A stretch of DNA of 64,000 nucleotides from Bacillus sp. CH140a_4T (GTDB lineage Bacteria; Bacillota; Bacilli; Bacillales; Bacillaceae_G): positions 712,468-776,467 of the forward strand of contig NZ_WBPF01000016.1 of NCBI RefSeq assembly GCF_008923725.1, given 5' to 3'. The notes beneath the pieces are model-generated. The model worked only from the letters and a program-made list of their open reading frames with translations, did not search any database and was not told where the DNA came from. Positions 20,341 to 30,482 of this stretch are shown here, one piece after another (position 1 is the stretch's first letter; every line of letters begins with the position of its first letter). The position numbers and the translations under genes were made by a program.

Positions 20341-21520
20341 AAAAGCTAGTTCTATTATTGAGACTTTAAAGCAACAAGGACATGAGGCCTACTTTGTCGG
20401 TGGAAGCGTACGAGATCTTATTATAGATAGGCCGATTGGAGATATTGATATTGCGACATCTGCTTTACCAGAAGAAGTGATGGCTATATTTCCAAGACAT
20501 GTTCCTGTTGGTCTTGAGCATGGAACTGTAATTGTGGTAGAAAATGGTGAACCTTATGAGGTAACCACTTTTCGAACAGAGAGCGAATATGAAGATTTTC
20601 GAAGACCTAGTAGTGTTCAATTTGTTCGTTCGCTAGAAGAAGATTTAAAACGTCGTGATTTCACAATGAATGCAATTGCGATGACAGAAGAAGGCGAAAT
20701 GGTTGATTTATTTGCTGGACAGGAAGCGATTCAAAAGAGAGAAATTGTGACAGTTGGAAATGCTGCGGATCGTTTTCAAGAAGACGCCTTGCGAATGATG
20801 CGTGGTATTCGTTTCGTAAGTACGTTAGGTTTTTCTTTAGAAACGAAAACGAAACAAGCAATTGAAACATATGGACATTTACTGGAACATATTGCAATTG
20901 AGCGAATTACAGTGGAATTTGAGAAACTGTTAACTGGTACATATTGCGTGAATGGCTTGCAAGAATTAGTAGAAACGAAGCTATTTTCTCATCTGCCATA
21001 TTTACAAATGTCAGAGGATAGATTATTAAAAGCTACGCAGTATAACTGGGATTCTTTTGAAACGGATATTGAGGCATGGGCATTTTTCTTATATTGTATC
21101 GGAGAAGAGCATCCATCTGTCTTTTTACGTCAATGGAAGTTTTCGAATAAAAAAATAAAAGATATCGTCGCAGTTTTATTAACAATCCGTACGAGAAAGG
21201 AGAAGGATTGGGATACAGTCCTTCTTTATAAAACGGGAATTCATATCGCTGAAATGGCAGAAAGAGTATATGAAGCGATGATTGAAAGCTATGATAATAC
21301 ATCTGTTAAACGGGTACAAATGTTGTTTGAAGGATTGCCAATAAAGAGTCGCCAAGAAATGAATGTGACTGGGAATGATTTATTAAAATGGGCAAATAAA
21401 AAGCCCGGTCCGTGGGTTGCTGAAATGATTCAAAAAATTGAAGAAGCAATCGTACAAGGAAACGTAGGTAATGAGAAAGAGTGTATAAGGGAGTGGCTGC
21501 AAGAATGCAATCTACTATAA
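20327..21520 (+). CDS. cca: CCA-adding tRNA nucleotidyltransferase
   Basis: Adds or repairs the 3' CCA of tRNA. The nucleotidyltransferase motifs are GGSVRDLI (about residue 22) and the metal-binding GDIDIAT (about 37), with [10 protein letters not shown] near 109 and the nucleotide-selecting [12 protein letters not shown] near 150. The ATG at 20327 spaces better from AAGGG (20312-20316) than the ATG at 20318. It overlaps bshA by 14 bases and birA by 16. Confidence 0.95.
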   Translation: MERFKKASSIIETLKQQGHEAYFVGGSVRDLIIDRPIGDIDIATSALPEEVMAIFPRHVPVGLEHGTVIVVENGEPYEVTTFRTESEYEDFRRPSSVQFVRSLEEDLKRRDFTMNAIAMTEEGEMVDLFAGQEAIQKREIVTVGNAADRFQEDALRMMRGIRFVSTLGFSLETKTKQAIETYGHLLEHIAIERITVEFEKLLTGTYCVNGLQELVETKLFSHLPYLQMSEDRLLKATQYNWDSFETDIEAWAFFLYCIGEEHPSVFLRQWKFSNKKIKDIVAVLLTIRTRKEKDWDTVLLYKTGIHIAEMAERVYEAMIESYDNTSVKRVQMLFEGLPIKSRQEMNVTGNDLLKWANKKPGPWVAEMIQKIEEAIVQGNVGNEKECIREWLQECNLL

Positions 21521-22485
21521 GAAAGCAGTTATTACAAGTTTTTTCAGAAGCGGATGGCGCGTTTGTATCTGGCCAAACGATTAGTGATAAACTTGGTTGT
21601 TCAAGAACCGCTGTGTGGAAACATATGGAGGACCTTCGGAATGAGGGATATGAACTTGAAGCTGTGCGTCGATTAGGTTATCGAATTGCGAGTAAGCCAG
21701 ACAAAGTGACTGCTAATGAAATTCAGTTAGGGTTACAAACGAAACATATTGGTAGAACGGTATATTTTGAAGAAACTGTTGAATCCACGCAGCATATTGC
21801 AGCAAAACTTGCTTATGAAGGTGCGGAAGAAGGAACGATTGTTGTGGCAGAAGAACAAACAGCCGGCAGAGGTCGTTTAAGCAGGAAATGGCATTCACCA
21901 AAAGGAACAGGAATTTGGATGAGTATTATTTTACGTCCTTCAATCCCGGTTCACCATGCACCACAACTTACTTTATTAGCAGCTGTTAGCGTTGCACAAG
22001 CAATTGAAAAGTGCACGGGTGTAAACGTAGGAATAAAATGGCCAAATGATATTTTAATTCAAGGTAAAAAGGCTGTAGGTATATTAACAGAAATGCAGGC
22101 AGATCCTGATAAAATTAATGCTGTCATTATGGGTATTGGTATTAATGCGAATCAAAAGCAAGAACATTTTGATGAGGAAATTCAGCATATTGCTACTTCT
22201 TTAGCGATTGAATCTGGTGAGCCAATTGTTCGTGCAGAGCTTATGCAACAAATCTTTTTACAACTAGAAAAATTATATGAAGAGTATTTACAAAATGGTT
22301 TCTCTGTCATTAAAATTCTTTGGGAAAGTTACGCTGTGAGCATCGGGAAAGAAATTACCGCTCGAACGATGAGAGAGACAATTACAGGGGTAGCAAAAGG
22401 AATTACAGAGGATGGCGTATTGCTTCTAGAAGACCATGAAGGAAAAGTACATCACATTCATTCTGCGGATATTGAAATTAAGTAA
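21505..22485 (+). CDS. birA: Bifunctional biotin-protein ligase/biotin operon repressor
   Basis: Activates biotin to biotinyl-AMP, transfers it to carboxylases and represses biotin genes. The N-terminal winged helix (residues 1-65; GQTISDKLGCSRTAVWKHM) binds DNA. The ligase domain has GRGRLSRKWHSP near residue 115 and KWPNDI near 178. The ATG at 21505 gives 326 residues; its RBS (GGGAG, 21489-21493) is about 11 bases away. It ends at a terminator shared with the convergent gene. Confidence 0.95.
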   Translation: MQSTIRKQLLQVFSEADGAFVSGQTISDKLGCSRTAVWKHMEDLRNEGYELEAVRRLGYRIASKPDKVTANEIQLGLQTKHIGRTVYFEETVESTQHIAAKLAYEGAEEGTIVVAEEQTAGRGRLSRKWHSPKGTGIWMSIILRPSIPVHHAPQLTLLAAVSVAQAIEKCTGVNVGIKWPNDILIQGKKAVGILTEMQADPDKINAVIMGIGINANQKQEHFDEEIQHIATSLAIESGEPIVRAELMQQIFLQLEKLYEEYLQNGFSVIKILWESYAVSIGKEITARTMRETITGVAKGITEDGVLLLEDHEGKVHHIHSADIEIK

Positions 22486-22515
22486 AAGAAGTTCCTTTTT
22501 GGAACTTCTTTTTAT
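22484..22515. terminator. Bidirectional terminator between birA and the cupredoxin gene
   Basis: AAAAGAAGTTCC / GGAACTTCTTTTT hairpin, with A-run and T-run on its two sides. Confidence 0.85.
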
Positions 22516-22901
22516 TTGATGATTATTTTGCCTTCCATTCCTTTCAGAAGATGGTACCGGCATATTAATTCATATGTACCAGTATTTTTAGGTTTCACGG
22601 TAATGTTTTTTTCTTTTCCTGATTCGACTACGACGTCAATGCCGAGTTTTTTTACTGTAAAGGTGTGTTCATGCTTACCTTTGTTTTTTAATGACAATGT
22701 TGTGGACTCTTCAATTGGAATCGTAATGACGTTTGGTTGAAAGTAATCATCGTTTAGTTCGACCTCAATTACTTTTGTTGAATCGATAGATTGTGTTACG
22801 ACGTTAACTGAGGCAAATGCATGGAAGGAGCTAAAAGTTATCATCCCTACAATCATTACAAGCAAACCGATGAATCGAAATAACCATTTGTTCATAGACA
22901 T
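22512..22901 (-). CDS. Secreted or anchored cupredoxin-domain protein
   Basis: 129 residues with an N-terminal hydrophobic segment (residues 8-30, ending FHAFAS) that is a signal peptide or membrane anchor. The rest is a plastocyanin-like beta domain with the copper ligand set H-C-H-M: EHTF near residue 79 and CRYHLLKGM near residue 113. It resembles the soluble copper domain of cytochrome oxidase-linked or copper-storing proteins; the electron-transfer partner is unknown. Monocistronic on the minus strand between birA and panB. Confidence 0.75.
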   Translation of the reverse strand: MSMNKWLFRFIGLLVMIVGMITFSSFHAFASVNVVTQSIDSTKVIEVELNDDYFQPNVITIPIEESTTLSLKNKGKHEHTFTVKKLGIDVVVESGKEKNITVKPKNTGTYELICRYHLLKGMEGKIIIK

Positions 22902-23080
22902 TCGTCATTCTCCTTTTGTAATTATGTTTCCTCCATTAACCTGCATCATTATTTAAAGAGTTATACTTGCAAACGAAGCTATTTATCTTTCTATAATGGA
23001 GTGATTCATAAAATTTCACATACTGTAATGAGAATAAAAATTATTTTTTCAAAAAAATGTAGTAATTCCTTTTTGGATTT

Positions 23081-23089
23081 TGCTATAAT
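23081..23089 (+). promoter_or_regulatory. Extended -10 promoter of the panBCD leader
   Basis: TGCTATAAT is an extended -10 element. The -35 region (around 23061) is poor. The expected start of transcription is near 23096. Confidence 0.6.
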
Positions 23090-23095
23090 TAGTTC

Positions 23096-23265
23096 GAATA
23101 TGGGCAGTATCAGAGCGAACTGCACCATCATTCGAAGCAATACGAAAAAATAATAACTTGGATTCTGCCTTGATCCAATAACGGACTGGGACAGAGGGAT
23201 GAATAATGCCGACTAACACACAACCCTTCTGCCCTTTTTATGGCCAGAGGGGTTTTTTATATGAT
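23096..23265 (+). promoter_or_regulatory. Structured leader and attenuator upstream of panBCD
   Basis: The leader begins with a hairpin made of CGAAT/ATTCG, ATGG/CCAT and GCAGT/ACTGC with single bulged bases (about 23094-23136). A second stem TTGGAT/ATCCAA lies near 23158-23177. The leader ends in a terminator-like hairpin CCCTTCTG/CAGAGGGG followed by TTTTTT (23223-23260), all before the panB RBS. The bulged hairpin upstream of panB suggests the 'pan' RNA motif described for pantothenate genes, but I cannot confirm the consensus. The regulator or ligand is unknown. Confidence 0.5.
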
Positions 23266-23306
23266 TTCGGCCATCTCCTCTCTCCTGTATAAAGGAGGAG
23301 TAGTTT

Positions 23307-24143
23307 TTGAAAACAAAAACAGATTTTTTGAAAATGAAAGAGCAAGGTGAGCCGATTACAATGCTAACGGCGTATGATTATCCATCTGCTAAATTAGCAG
23401 AAGAAGCTGCAGTTGATATGATCCTAGTTGGAGATTCCCTTGGGATGGTTGTGCTCGGCTATGATTCAACAGTACCTGTAACAGTAGAGGATATGATTCA
23501 TCATACGAAAGCTGTACGCCGAGGAGCGAAAGAGACGTTTATTGTAACTGATATGCCATTTATGTCGTACCATGTGTCGCTGCAAGATACGATGGTGAAT
23601 GCACGCCGCATCGTTCAAGAAAGTGGTGCTCATGCGCTGAAGGTAGAAGGTGCAGGGGAAGTGGTAGCAACGATTCATTACTTGACGAATGCGGGAATTC
23701 CTGTCGTGGCGCACTTAGGATTAACTCCTCAATCTGTAGGAGTACTAGGTGGGTATAAAGTACAAGGAAAAGATGCTGAAAGTGCAAAAAAATTAATAGA
23801 AGATGCGAAGAGATGTGAGGAAGCTGGTGCGATTGCGCTTGTGTTAGAATGCGTGCCAATGCAGTTAGCGGAATTAATTTCGAAGCAACTAACAATTCCG
23901 ACGATTGGAATTGGAGCAGGGAAAAAAGTAGATGGGCAAGTACTTGTTTATCATGATCTTATCTCATACGGCGTAAATCGTGTTCCGAAATTTGTGAAGC
24001 AATATACGTCTGTTCAAGAGGAGATTATGCGAGGGATTTCACAATACGTTACTGAAGTAAAGACAGGGCAATTTCCAGAAGAAAAACATTCATTCACAAT
24101 GAAAGAGGAAGAGTGCTTAGCGTTATACGGAGGAAAACAATAA
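23307..24143 (+). CDS. panB: 3-methyl-2-oxobutanoate hydroxymethyltransferase
   Basis: First step of pantothenate synthesis, making ketopantoate with methylene-tetrahydrofolate. The motif [16 protein letters not shown] (about residue 19) and VGDSLGMV (about 42) carry metal and substrate contacts. 278 residues. The start codon is TTG, preceded by AAAGGAGGAG with a good distance. The stop overlaps the panC start by one base. Confidence 0.95.
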   Translation: MKTKTDFLKMKEQGEPITMLTAYDYPSAKLAEEAAVDMILVGDSLGMVVLGYDSTVPVTVEDMIHHTKAVRRGAKETFIVTDMPFMSYHVSLQDTMVNARRIVQESGAHALKVEGAGEVVATIHYLTNAGIPVVAHLGLTPQSVGVLGGYKVQGKDAESAKKLIEDAKRCEEAGAIALVLECVPMQLAELISKQLTIPTIGIGAGKKVDGQVLVYHDLISYGVNRVPKFVKQYTSVQEEIMRGISQYVTEVKTGQFPEEKHSFTMKEEECLALYGGKQ

Positions 24144-24991
24144 TGAAAATCGTAACTACAGTGCAAGAGATGCAGCAAATTACAAACGAACTGCGTACAA
24201 GTGGAAAAAGTATTGGTTTTGTCCCAACGATGGGTTATTTACATGAAGGGCATGCGACTTTATTACGTCAGGCAAGAAAAGAAAATGAAATCGTAGTGTT
24301 AAGCGTGTTTGTTAATCCGCTACAGTTTGGACCGAATGAAGATTTAGATCGATATCCTCGTGATATTAATAGAGATGAAAATGTAGCAAAAGAAAACGGT
24401 GTAGATTATTTATTTTATCCGAGCGTGGAAGAAATGTATCCAGCAGAACAAACGACAACAGTAGAAGTTGTGAAGCGTACCGATGTATTATGCGGCAAAC
24501 AAAGACCTGGTCATTTCGCTGGAGTTGCGACTGTACTAATGAAACTATTTAATATTACATTGCCAACGCGTGCGTATTTCGGTATGAAAGATGCACAGCA
24601 AGTTGCTGTCATTGAAGGATTTGTCGCTGATTTTAATATTCCGGTTACAATCGCACCAGTAGATATTGTAAGGGAAGAAGATGGATTAGCGAAAAGTTCT
24701 CGTAATGTGTATTTATCACAAGAAGAGCGTGAAGAGGCTCCTCAATTATACCGCAGTCTATGTATAGCGAAAGAAAAAATTGAAGCAGGCGAACGGAATG
24801 CAGAAATCATGACAACTCTTGTGAAAGAGTATATTGAGACGTATACGAAAGGTACTGTAGATTATGCTGATTTATATGCTTATCCTTCACTACAAGTAAT
24901 GGATAAAATTGAAGGACGGATCATTTTAGCAATTGCAGTTAAATTTGAGAATGTACGATTAATTGACAATATAACAGTAACGGTTAAATAA
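24143..24991 (+). CDS. panC: Pantothenate synthetase
   Basis: ATP-dependent condensation of pantoate and beta-alanine. The ATP-binding HIGH-like motif is in [10 protein letters not shown] (about residues 28-37), and [11 protein letters not shown] and [11 protein letters not shown] are family motifs. The ATG at 24143 follows GGAGGAAAAC and gives 282 residues; the in-frame codon at 24113 is inside panB. Confidence 0.96.
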   Translation: MKIVTTVQEMQQITNELRTSGKSIGFVPTMGYLHEGHATLLRQARKENEIVVLSVFVNPLQFGPNEDLDRYPRDINRDENVAKENGVDYLFYPSVEEMYPAEQTTTVEVVKRTDVLCGKQRPGHFAGVATVLMKLFNITLPTRAYFGMKDAQQVAVIEGFVADFNIPVTIAPVDIVREEDGLAKSSRNVYLSQEEREEAPQLYRSLCIAKEKIEAGERNAEIMTTLVKEYIETYTKGTVDYADLYAYPSLQVMDKIEGRIILAIAVKFENVRLIDNITVTVK

Positions 24992-25003
24992 GGGGGAGCA
25001 ACT

Positions 25004-25387
25004 ATGTTTCGCACAATGATGAGAGCGAAGTTACATCGCGCAACAGTAACAGAAGCAAATTTAAACTATGTAGGTAGTATTACAATTGATGAAGATTTAA
25101 TGGATGCAGTAAATATTGTAGAAAATGAAAAAGTACAAATTGTAAATAACAATAATGGTGCTCGATTAGAGACATATGTTATTAAGGGAGAACGCGGTAG
25201 CGGTGTTGTTTGTTTAAATGGTGCAGCTGCAAGGCTTGTACAGCCAGGAGATAAAGTTATTATTATTTGCTACGGTTTAGTGGCAGAAGAAAATATTCAT
25301 AAACAAGCGCCGAAAATTGCAGTATTAGACGATGAGAATCAAATTATTGAAATGTTAGGTGCTGAAAAAGCGGGTACGATATTATAA
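25004..25387 (+). CDS. panD: Aspartate 1-decarboxylase proenzyme
   Basis: Makes beta-alanine for PanC. The self-cleavage site Gly24-Ser25 is present in NYVGSITID, where the serine becomes the pyruvoyl group. 127 residues is the usual size. The gap to panC is short and holds AAGGGGGAG; the operon ends at the terminator just after. Confidence 0.97.
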   Translation: MFRTMMRAKLHRATVTEANLNYVGSITIDEDLMDAVNIVENEKVQIVNNNNGARLETYVIKGERGSGVVCLNGAAARLVQPGDKVIIICYGLVAEENIHKQAPKIAVLDDENQIIEMLGAEKAGTIL

Positions 25388-25391
25388 GTAA

Positions 25392-25425
25392 GAAGGCTAT
25401 CTCTATTACGGAGATAGCTTTTTTG
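25392..25425 (+). terminator. Terminator of panBCD
   Basis: AAGGCTATCTC / GAGATAGCTTTTTT hairpin. Confidence 0.92.
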
Positions 25426-25515
25426 TGCATCTTTTCATTAAGATGAGATAAAACGTGGTATAGTAACATTATATAATTTTGTGTTTGATAGGTAAGAAAT
25501 TGAGGTGTTACATAT

Positions 25516-28320
25516 ATGAGTAAGCGTTATGTCGTTGTGGATTTAGAGACGACAGGGAACTCCTGGAAGGATGGGAAGGATAAAATTACCCAAATTGCAG
25601 CTGTTGTAGTGGAAGATGGAGAGATATTAGAGATTTTTTCATCTTTTATTAATCCGAAGAGAGAGATTCCGCCATTTATTACAGAACTAACAGGGATTGA
25701 TGAGAGTATGGTGAAGCAAGCCCCGTTATTTCAAGATGTAGCCCCGATGGTTGTTGAGCTATTACAAGGTGCAGCTTTCGTTGCACATAACGTTCACTTT
25801 GATTGGAATTTTTTAACGGAAGAATTAAGGCAGGCTGGATATACAGAAGTACATTGTCCGAAAGTTGATACAGTCGAGTTGGCGCAAATTCTTTTGCCGA
25901 CGGCTGATAGTTATAAATTACGTGATTTAGCTAAACAACATGAATTAGAGCACGATCAACCGCATCGTGCGGATAGTGATGCTCTTGCAACAGCGGAATT
26001 GTTTTTACAATTTTTAAATGAAATTGAAACGTTACCACTTGTCACCTTGCAATCGCTTTATGAATTGAGCGATGTTTTTCAAAGTGATATAGCGGATGTA
26101 CTTTCTGAAAATATTTTAAAGAAAATGATGCATGGTAAAAAAGAGACAGAGGGGTATGAGGTGTATCGAAATATTGCGCTTCGAAAACGGAATTATTCTT
26201 TAAATCTCAGTGAAACGTGTTCATTAAAATTTGATGCTTTCTTGCATAAGACAGTTGAGAAACTTGAATTGAATATGCCAAAGTTTGAAAAAAGAGAAAG
26301 CCAACACATTATGATGAAAGAAATATATACAGCGCTAAGAGATTCTAGATTTTCATTAATTGAAGCAGGAACAGGAACAGGGAAGACTCTTGCATATTTA
26401 CTTCCAAGTATTTATTTTGCAAAGAAAAAAGAAGAACCTGTCATCATAAGTACCCAAACTGTACAACTGCAACAACAAATACTAGAAAAGGAAATTCCAT
26501 TATTACAGAAAATAATGCCATTTTCATTTGAAGTAGCTCTTTTGAAAGGAAGAAAGCATTATCTTTGTCTACATAAATTTGAATATGCTTTGCAAGAGGA
26601 AGAGAAAAATTATGATATGGCGCTCACAAAGGCAAAAATTTTAGTGTGGTTATTGCAAACGAAAACGGGCGATCGGGATGAATTAAATATTCCTGAGGGC
26701 GGAAAGTTACTTTGGAACCGTATTTGTAGTGATGTACATAGTCCGGGCGGGATGCAAAGCAACTGGTATAGCCGTTGTTTTTATCAGCGAGCAAAAAATA
26801 AAGCATTATTTGCAGATATCGTTATAACAAATCATGCTTTATTATTTCAAGATTTTTCAAGTGAAGAACCGCTATTTGCTTCATGTGAACATATTATTTT
26901 TGATGAGGCTCATCATATTGAGGAAGCGGCGAGTAGAACGTTAGGTGAACAGTTCTCCTGTATGTATTTCCAGCTAGTTTTATCTCGTCTTGGTACGCTA
27001 GAAACTGATGATGTACTTTCTAAAGTATATAAAATGATGAAAAAATCAGAGCAAGCCTCTCGTTCGACTTTCCGTATGGTGAGTCACAGTTTGAAGGAAT
27101 TAAAATTTGATGCGGATGAGCTATTCCAAATGTTACGTGCTTTTATCTTTAAGCAAACAAAGCAGGAACAAGGGATAAGCAATATGCCACTCATTTATCG
27201 ATACAACACGGAAGTAGAGAAAGGTAAGTTATGGGATAGCATTACCGAGTTAACAAATCGTTTTGTATACGATGTAAGAAAATTGTTGACTACACTTGAG
27301 AAGCAAGTTGATATATTGCAAAGTAAATTAGAATGGGAGATGCATGTTGTTACAGGTGAATTTATGCATTTAATTGAGTTATTGAGAAAGATGGAACAAT
27401 CTTTACAATTACTCATTTTAGAAAAAAATTCATATGTGACATGGATGGAGACTGAAACGAAGGGAACAATTCATTCAACGGTTTTATATGGGCAGCCTGT
27501 TCATATTGGTGAAAGATTTGCGGATGAATTTTTAACAGAGAAAAAGAGTGTTATTTTCACATCAGCAACGTTAACAGTAAATGATTCGTTTGACTATATA
27601 AAAGAAGAGCTAGGTTTATATGATTTTGCTCCAAATACATTACAGGTCCCGTCACCATTCCGTTTTGAAGAACAGATGAAATTAATGGTTTCAACGGATG
27701 TGCCTTTTATTAAGCAAGCAAGTAATGAAGAATATATTGAATCTGTGTCGGCACATATTGCAAAAATAGCGAGAGCTACAAAAGGTAGAATGCTCGTTTT
27801 ATTCACTTCATATGAAATGTTGAAAGAAGCGTATACGAATTTGAAAAATGATGAGGATTTAGAAGGGTATTTATTATTAACGCAAAGTGTGAATAATAAG
27901 AGCCGAAGTCGTCTCATTCGTAAATTTCAAGAGTTTGATAAATCAATTTTATTAGGAACAAGTAGTTTTTGGGAAGGGATAGATATACCTGGAGATGCGC
28001 TTAGTTGTCTTGTTATTGTCCGGCTTCCCTTTACGCCTCCTCATCAACCGATGATGGAAGCAAAAGGAGAGTGGTTAAAAAATCAAGGAGAAGACGTATT
28101 CGCTAAGTTAGCACTCCCGCAAGCAATACTGCGTTTCAAACAAGGATTTGGTCGTCTTATTAGAACAAGTACAGATACCGGAACAGTATTTGTATTAGAT
28201 CGTCGTTTGACGAGCGCTTCCTATGGAAAACGATTTTTACAATCAATCCCAACTGTCCCACTCTATGAAGGCTCCCTAGAAGAATTGTTAGAACAATTAA
28301 AGGAACAGCCAACTGAATAA
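25516..28320 (+). CDS. dinG: DinG-type helicase/exonuclease
   Basis: 934 residues. The N-terminal 180 residues are a DEDDh 3'-5' exonuclease domain (VVDLETTG at about residue 6, HNVHFDWNF near 93, HRADSDALA near 153). The rest is a superfamily 2 XPD-like helicase with Walker A EAGTGTGKT (about 284) and DEAH (FDEAHHIEEA, about 462). This exonuclease-fused form is typical of Firmicutes. Only three cysteines (YLC, RIC, SRC) sit in the region where XPD-type proteins bind a 4Fe-4S cluster, so the cluster is probably absent. Likely role in DNA repair. Confidence 0.93.
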   Translation: MSKRYVVVDLETTGNSWKDGKDKITQIAAVVVEDGEILEIFSSFINPKREIPPFITELTGIDESMVKQAPLFQDVAPMVVELLQGAAFVAHNVHFDWNFLTEELRQAGYTEVHCPKVDTVELAQILLPTADSYKLRDLAKQHELEHDQPHRADSDALATAELFLQFLNEIETLPLVTLQSLYELSDVFQSDIADVLSENILKKMMHGKKETEGYEVYRNIALRKRNYSLNLSETCSLKFDAFLHKTVEKLELNMPKFEKRESQHIMMKEIYTALRDSRFSLIEAGTGTGKTLAYLLPSIYFAKKKEEPVIISTQTVQLQQQILEKEIPLLQKIMPFSFEVALLKGRKHYLCLHKFEYALQEEEKNYDMALTKAKILVWLLQTKTGDRDELNIPEGGKLLWNRICSDVHSPGGMQSNWYSRCFYQRAKNKALFADIVITNHALLFQDFSSEEPLFASCEHIIFDEAHHIEEAASRTLGEQFSCMYFQLVLSRLGTLETDDVLSKVYKMMKKSEQASRSTFRMVSHSLKELKFDADELFQMLRAFIFKQTKQEQGISNMPLIYRYNTEVEKGKLWDSITELTNRFVYDVRKLLTTLEKQVDILQSKLEWEMHVVTGEFMHLIELLRKMEQSLQLLILEKNSYVTWMETETKGTIHSTVLYGQPVHIGERFADEFLTEKKSVIFTSATLTVNDSFDYIKEELGLYDFAPNTLQVPSPFRFEEQMKLMVSTDVPFIKQASNEEYIESVSAHIAKIARATKGRMLVLFTSYEMLKEAYTNLKNDEDLEGYLLLTQSVNNKSRSRLIRKFQEFDKSILLGTSSFWEGIDIPGDALSCLVIVRLPFTPPHQPMMEAKGEWLKNQGEDVFAKLALPQAILRFKQGFGRLIRTSTDTGTVFVLDRRLTSASYGKRFLQSIPTVPLYEGSLEELLEQLKEQPTE

Positions 28321-28333
28321 AATTGGAAGAAAA

Positions 28334-28366
28334 ATACGCCTGAAGTACGTTTAAACTTCAGGCGTA
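28334..28366. repeat. Inverted repeat after dinG
   Basis: TACGCCTGAAGT and ACTTCAGGCGTA form a perfect 12-bp stem. On the plus strand it is followed by A rather than T, so it is a poor terminator for dinG; on the minus strand a short T-run follows. Confidence 0.6.
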
Positions 28367-28460
28367 AAAAATGTGGGTAGGAGGAATTTTATTTTTCTTA
28401 CTTCTTGTATACAAAATGTATTGGTTTTCGACTTGAAACCTTTTTTTGCTGTACATGTCC

Positions 28461-28469
28461 TGCTATAAT
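28461..28469 (+). promoter_or_regulatory. Extended -10 promoter upstream of ypmA
   Basis: TGCTATAAT extended -10, about 100 bases before ypmA; a TTGAAA at 28433 is too far (25 bases) to be its -35. Confidence 0.5.
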
Positions 28470-28570
28470 AGATGGGTGATGAAGCAGGGGTTGTAAAGAA
28501 TGTACTCTTATTGTAACCGCATTGCGTTCTTCTATAATTAGAAATTTTTGTGTAACGGAGGAGTTTTTTC

Positions 28571-28741
28571 ATGGATAAGAAAATCGAAGTCCTATCAACG
28601 ACGCGTATTAAATATTCGTCTGACTTGTATAAAATTGTTGATAGTTTGAATCGTACGTTAAAAGAGCAGGACCTCATGTTCGGATTAGCATTAGACGAAA
28701 AAGATAAAGAAACAGCTGTATTTACGATTTACAGAACGTAG
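28571..28741 (+). CDS. ypmA: DUF4264 family protein YpmA
   Basis: A 56-residue soluble protein starting MDKKIEVLSTTRIKYSSDLY and ending in AVFTIYRT. It is short but has a clear Shine-Dalgarno (ACGGAGGAG) and lies 7 bases before ypmB, the same pair as in B. subtilis. Function unknown. Confidence 0.88.
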   Translation: MDKKIEVLSTTRIKYSSDLYKIVDSLNRTLKEQDLMFGLALDEKDKETAVFTIYRT

Positions 28742-28748
28742 TGATACA

Positions 28749-29252
28749 ATGAAAAAGTGGATCTTTGCAATCGTTATCGTAATCGTTGCTAGCGGAATAT
28801 ATGGGGCGTATGTTTACAATAAAGCAATGGAAAAGAAAATCCCTAAAGAGGCAAAATCTGTAGAAATTGCGAAAGAAAAGGCAAAGCTTACAAAGGTAAA
28901 ATCTGTTGATTATTATAACGGAGAATCTTCATATACAGTCGTACAAGGTACAGATGAAAAAGGAGAACAACTTATCGTTTGGGTGCCTGAGAAAAAAGGG
29001 GAAACTATAGTAAGGAAAAAGAGCGAAGGTATTTCTGAAAAAGATGCTTTACAAAGAACGATTGAACAAGTCGGAGATGACAGTAAAGAGCCCAAAAGTA
29101 AGCCTAAAGAAATTTTAAAAGTAAAATTAGGCGTTGAAAATAATATACCACTATGGGAAGTTACATATATTGATGATGACAATCGTTATAGTTACTACAA
29201 TCTTGCATTTCAAGATGGTCAGTTTTTAAAACGATATAGCATTGAAAAATAG
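28749..29252 (+). CDS. ypmB: PepSY/DUF5590-type membrane-anchored protein YpmB
   Basis: 167 residues: an N-terminal membrane anchor (residues 4-22), then two alpha/beta repeats of the PepSY-like type facing outside, the second ending in LWEVTYIDDDNRYSYYNLAF. Such domains often bind or restrain peptidases; no target is known. It lies between ypmA and aspB in the expected order. Confidence 0.85.
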   Translation: MKKWIFAIVIVIVASGIYGAYVYNKAMEKKIPKEAKSVEIAKEKAKLTKVKSVDYYNGESSYTVVQGTDEKGEQLIVWVPEKKGETIVRKKSEGISEKDALQRTIEQVGDDSKEPKSKPKEILKVKLGVENNIPLWEVTYIDDDNRYSYYNLAFQDGQFLKRYSIEK

Positions 29253-29270
29253 ATGTAGGGGGAACTACAA

Positions 29271-30458
29271 ATGAAATTAGCAAAGCGAGTAGCTGCTTTA
29301 ACACCATCTGCAACTTTAGAAATTACAGCAAAGGCACAAGCATTAAAAGCTGAAGGTCATGATGTAATTGGATTAGGGGCAGGAGAACCTGACTTTAATA
29401 CGCCAGAACATATTATGAATGCTGCACATAAAGCGATGTTAGAAGGACATACGAAGTATACACCAACAGGTGGATTACAGGCGTTAAAACAAGAAATTGT
29501 GAAGAAGTTTACTCGCGATCAAGGAATTGCGTATGATCCTTCTGAAATTATTGTATGTAACGGCGCAAAGCATGCATTATATACATTATTCCAAGTGTTA
29601 CTTGATGAAGGAGATGAAGTTATCATCCCTACGCCTTACTGGGTAAGTTATCCGGAACAAGTAAAGCTTGCTGGTGGTAAGCCAATTTATGTAGAAGGCC
29701 TTGAAGACAATGAATACAAAATTACAGCGAAGCAGCTGCGTGAGGCAATTACTGAGAAAACGAAAGCAGTTATTATTAATTCACCGAGCAATCCAACAGG
29801 AATGATTTACAGCAAAGAAGAATTACAACAGCTTGGAGAAGTATGTTTAGAACACGATATTTTAATCGTTTCAGATGAAATTTATGAAAAGTTAATTTAT
29901 GGTGGAGCAGAATATACTTCGGTTGCCCAGCTTTCTAATGCATTAAAAGAACAAACACTTATTATTAATGGTGTATCTAAATCTCATTCTATGACAGGAT
30001 GGCGTATTGGATATGCAGCAGGAAATAAGCAGCTTATTAAAGCGATGACGAACTTAGCGAGTCATAGTACGTCAAACCCTACTTCAATCGCTCAATACGG
30101 CGCAATTGCGGCATATGCAGGCTCACAAGAACCTGTAGAAACAATGCGTCAAGCATTTGAAGAGAGGTTAAACATTATTTATGATAAATTAATTCAAATC
30201 CCTGGCTTTACTTGCATTAAACCACAAGGTGCATTTTACTTATTCCCTAATGTAAAAGAGGCTGTAGCTTTATCTGGATACGAAAACGTTGATGATTGGG
30301 CAAAAGCTCTATTAGAAGAGGAAAAAGTGGCTCTTGTACCAGGTACAGGATTTGGTGCTCCGAATAACGTTCGCTTATCATATGCGACATCTCTTGAACA
30401 AGTAGAGAAAGCATTAGAACGCATTCATACGTTTATGAAAAGTAAAGTGCAAGCTTAA
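29271..30458 (+). CDS. aspB: Aspartate aminotransferase
   Basis: PLP class I aminotransferase linking oxaloacetate and aspartate. Motifs: NSPSNPTGM near residue 168, DEIYEKLIYGG near 200 and the PLP lysine in GVSKSHSMTGWRIGY near 233. 395 residues. GTAGGGGGAAC lies upstream. A terminator follows, but dnaD and nth continue downstream with their own start signals. Confidence 0.94.
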   Translation: MKLAKRVAALTPSATLEITAKAQALKAEGHDVIGLGAGEPDFNTPEHIMNAAHKAMLEGHTKYTPTGGLQALKQEIVKKFTRDQGIAYDPSEIIVCNGAKHALYTLFQVLLDEGDEVIIPTPYWVSYPEQVKLAGGKPIYVEGLEDNEYKITAKQLREAITEKTKAVIINSPSNPTGMIYSKEELQQLGEVCLEHDILIVSDEIYEKLIYGGAEYTSVAQLSNALKEQTLIINGVSKSHSMTGWRIGYAAGNKQLIKAMTNLASHSTSNPTSIAQYGAIAAYAGSQEPVETMRQAFEERLNIIYDKLIQIPGFTCIKPQGAFYLFPNVKEAVALSGYENVDDWAKALLEEEKVALVPGTGFGAPNNVRLSYATSLEQVEKALERIHTFMKSKVQA

Positions 30459-30482
30459 TTGTATATTTTATTAACGCAATAC

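Noticed and set aside
28351-28677. 108-residue minus-strand frame
   Set aside because: It covers the inverted repeat, the ypmA promoter and the ypmA coding region; low-quality composition (rich in T, S, F, K) and no RBS.
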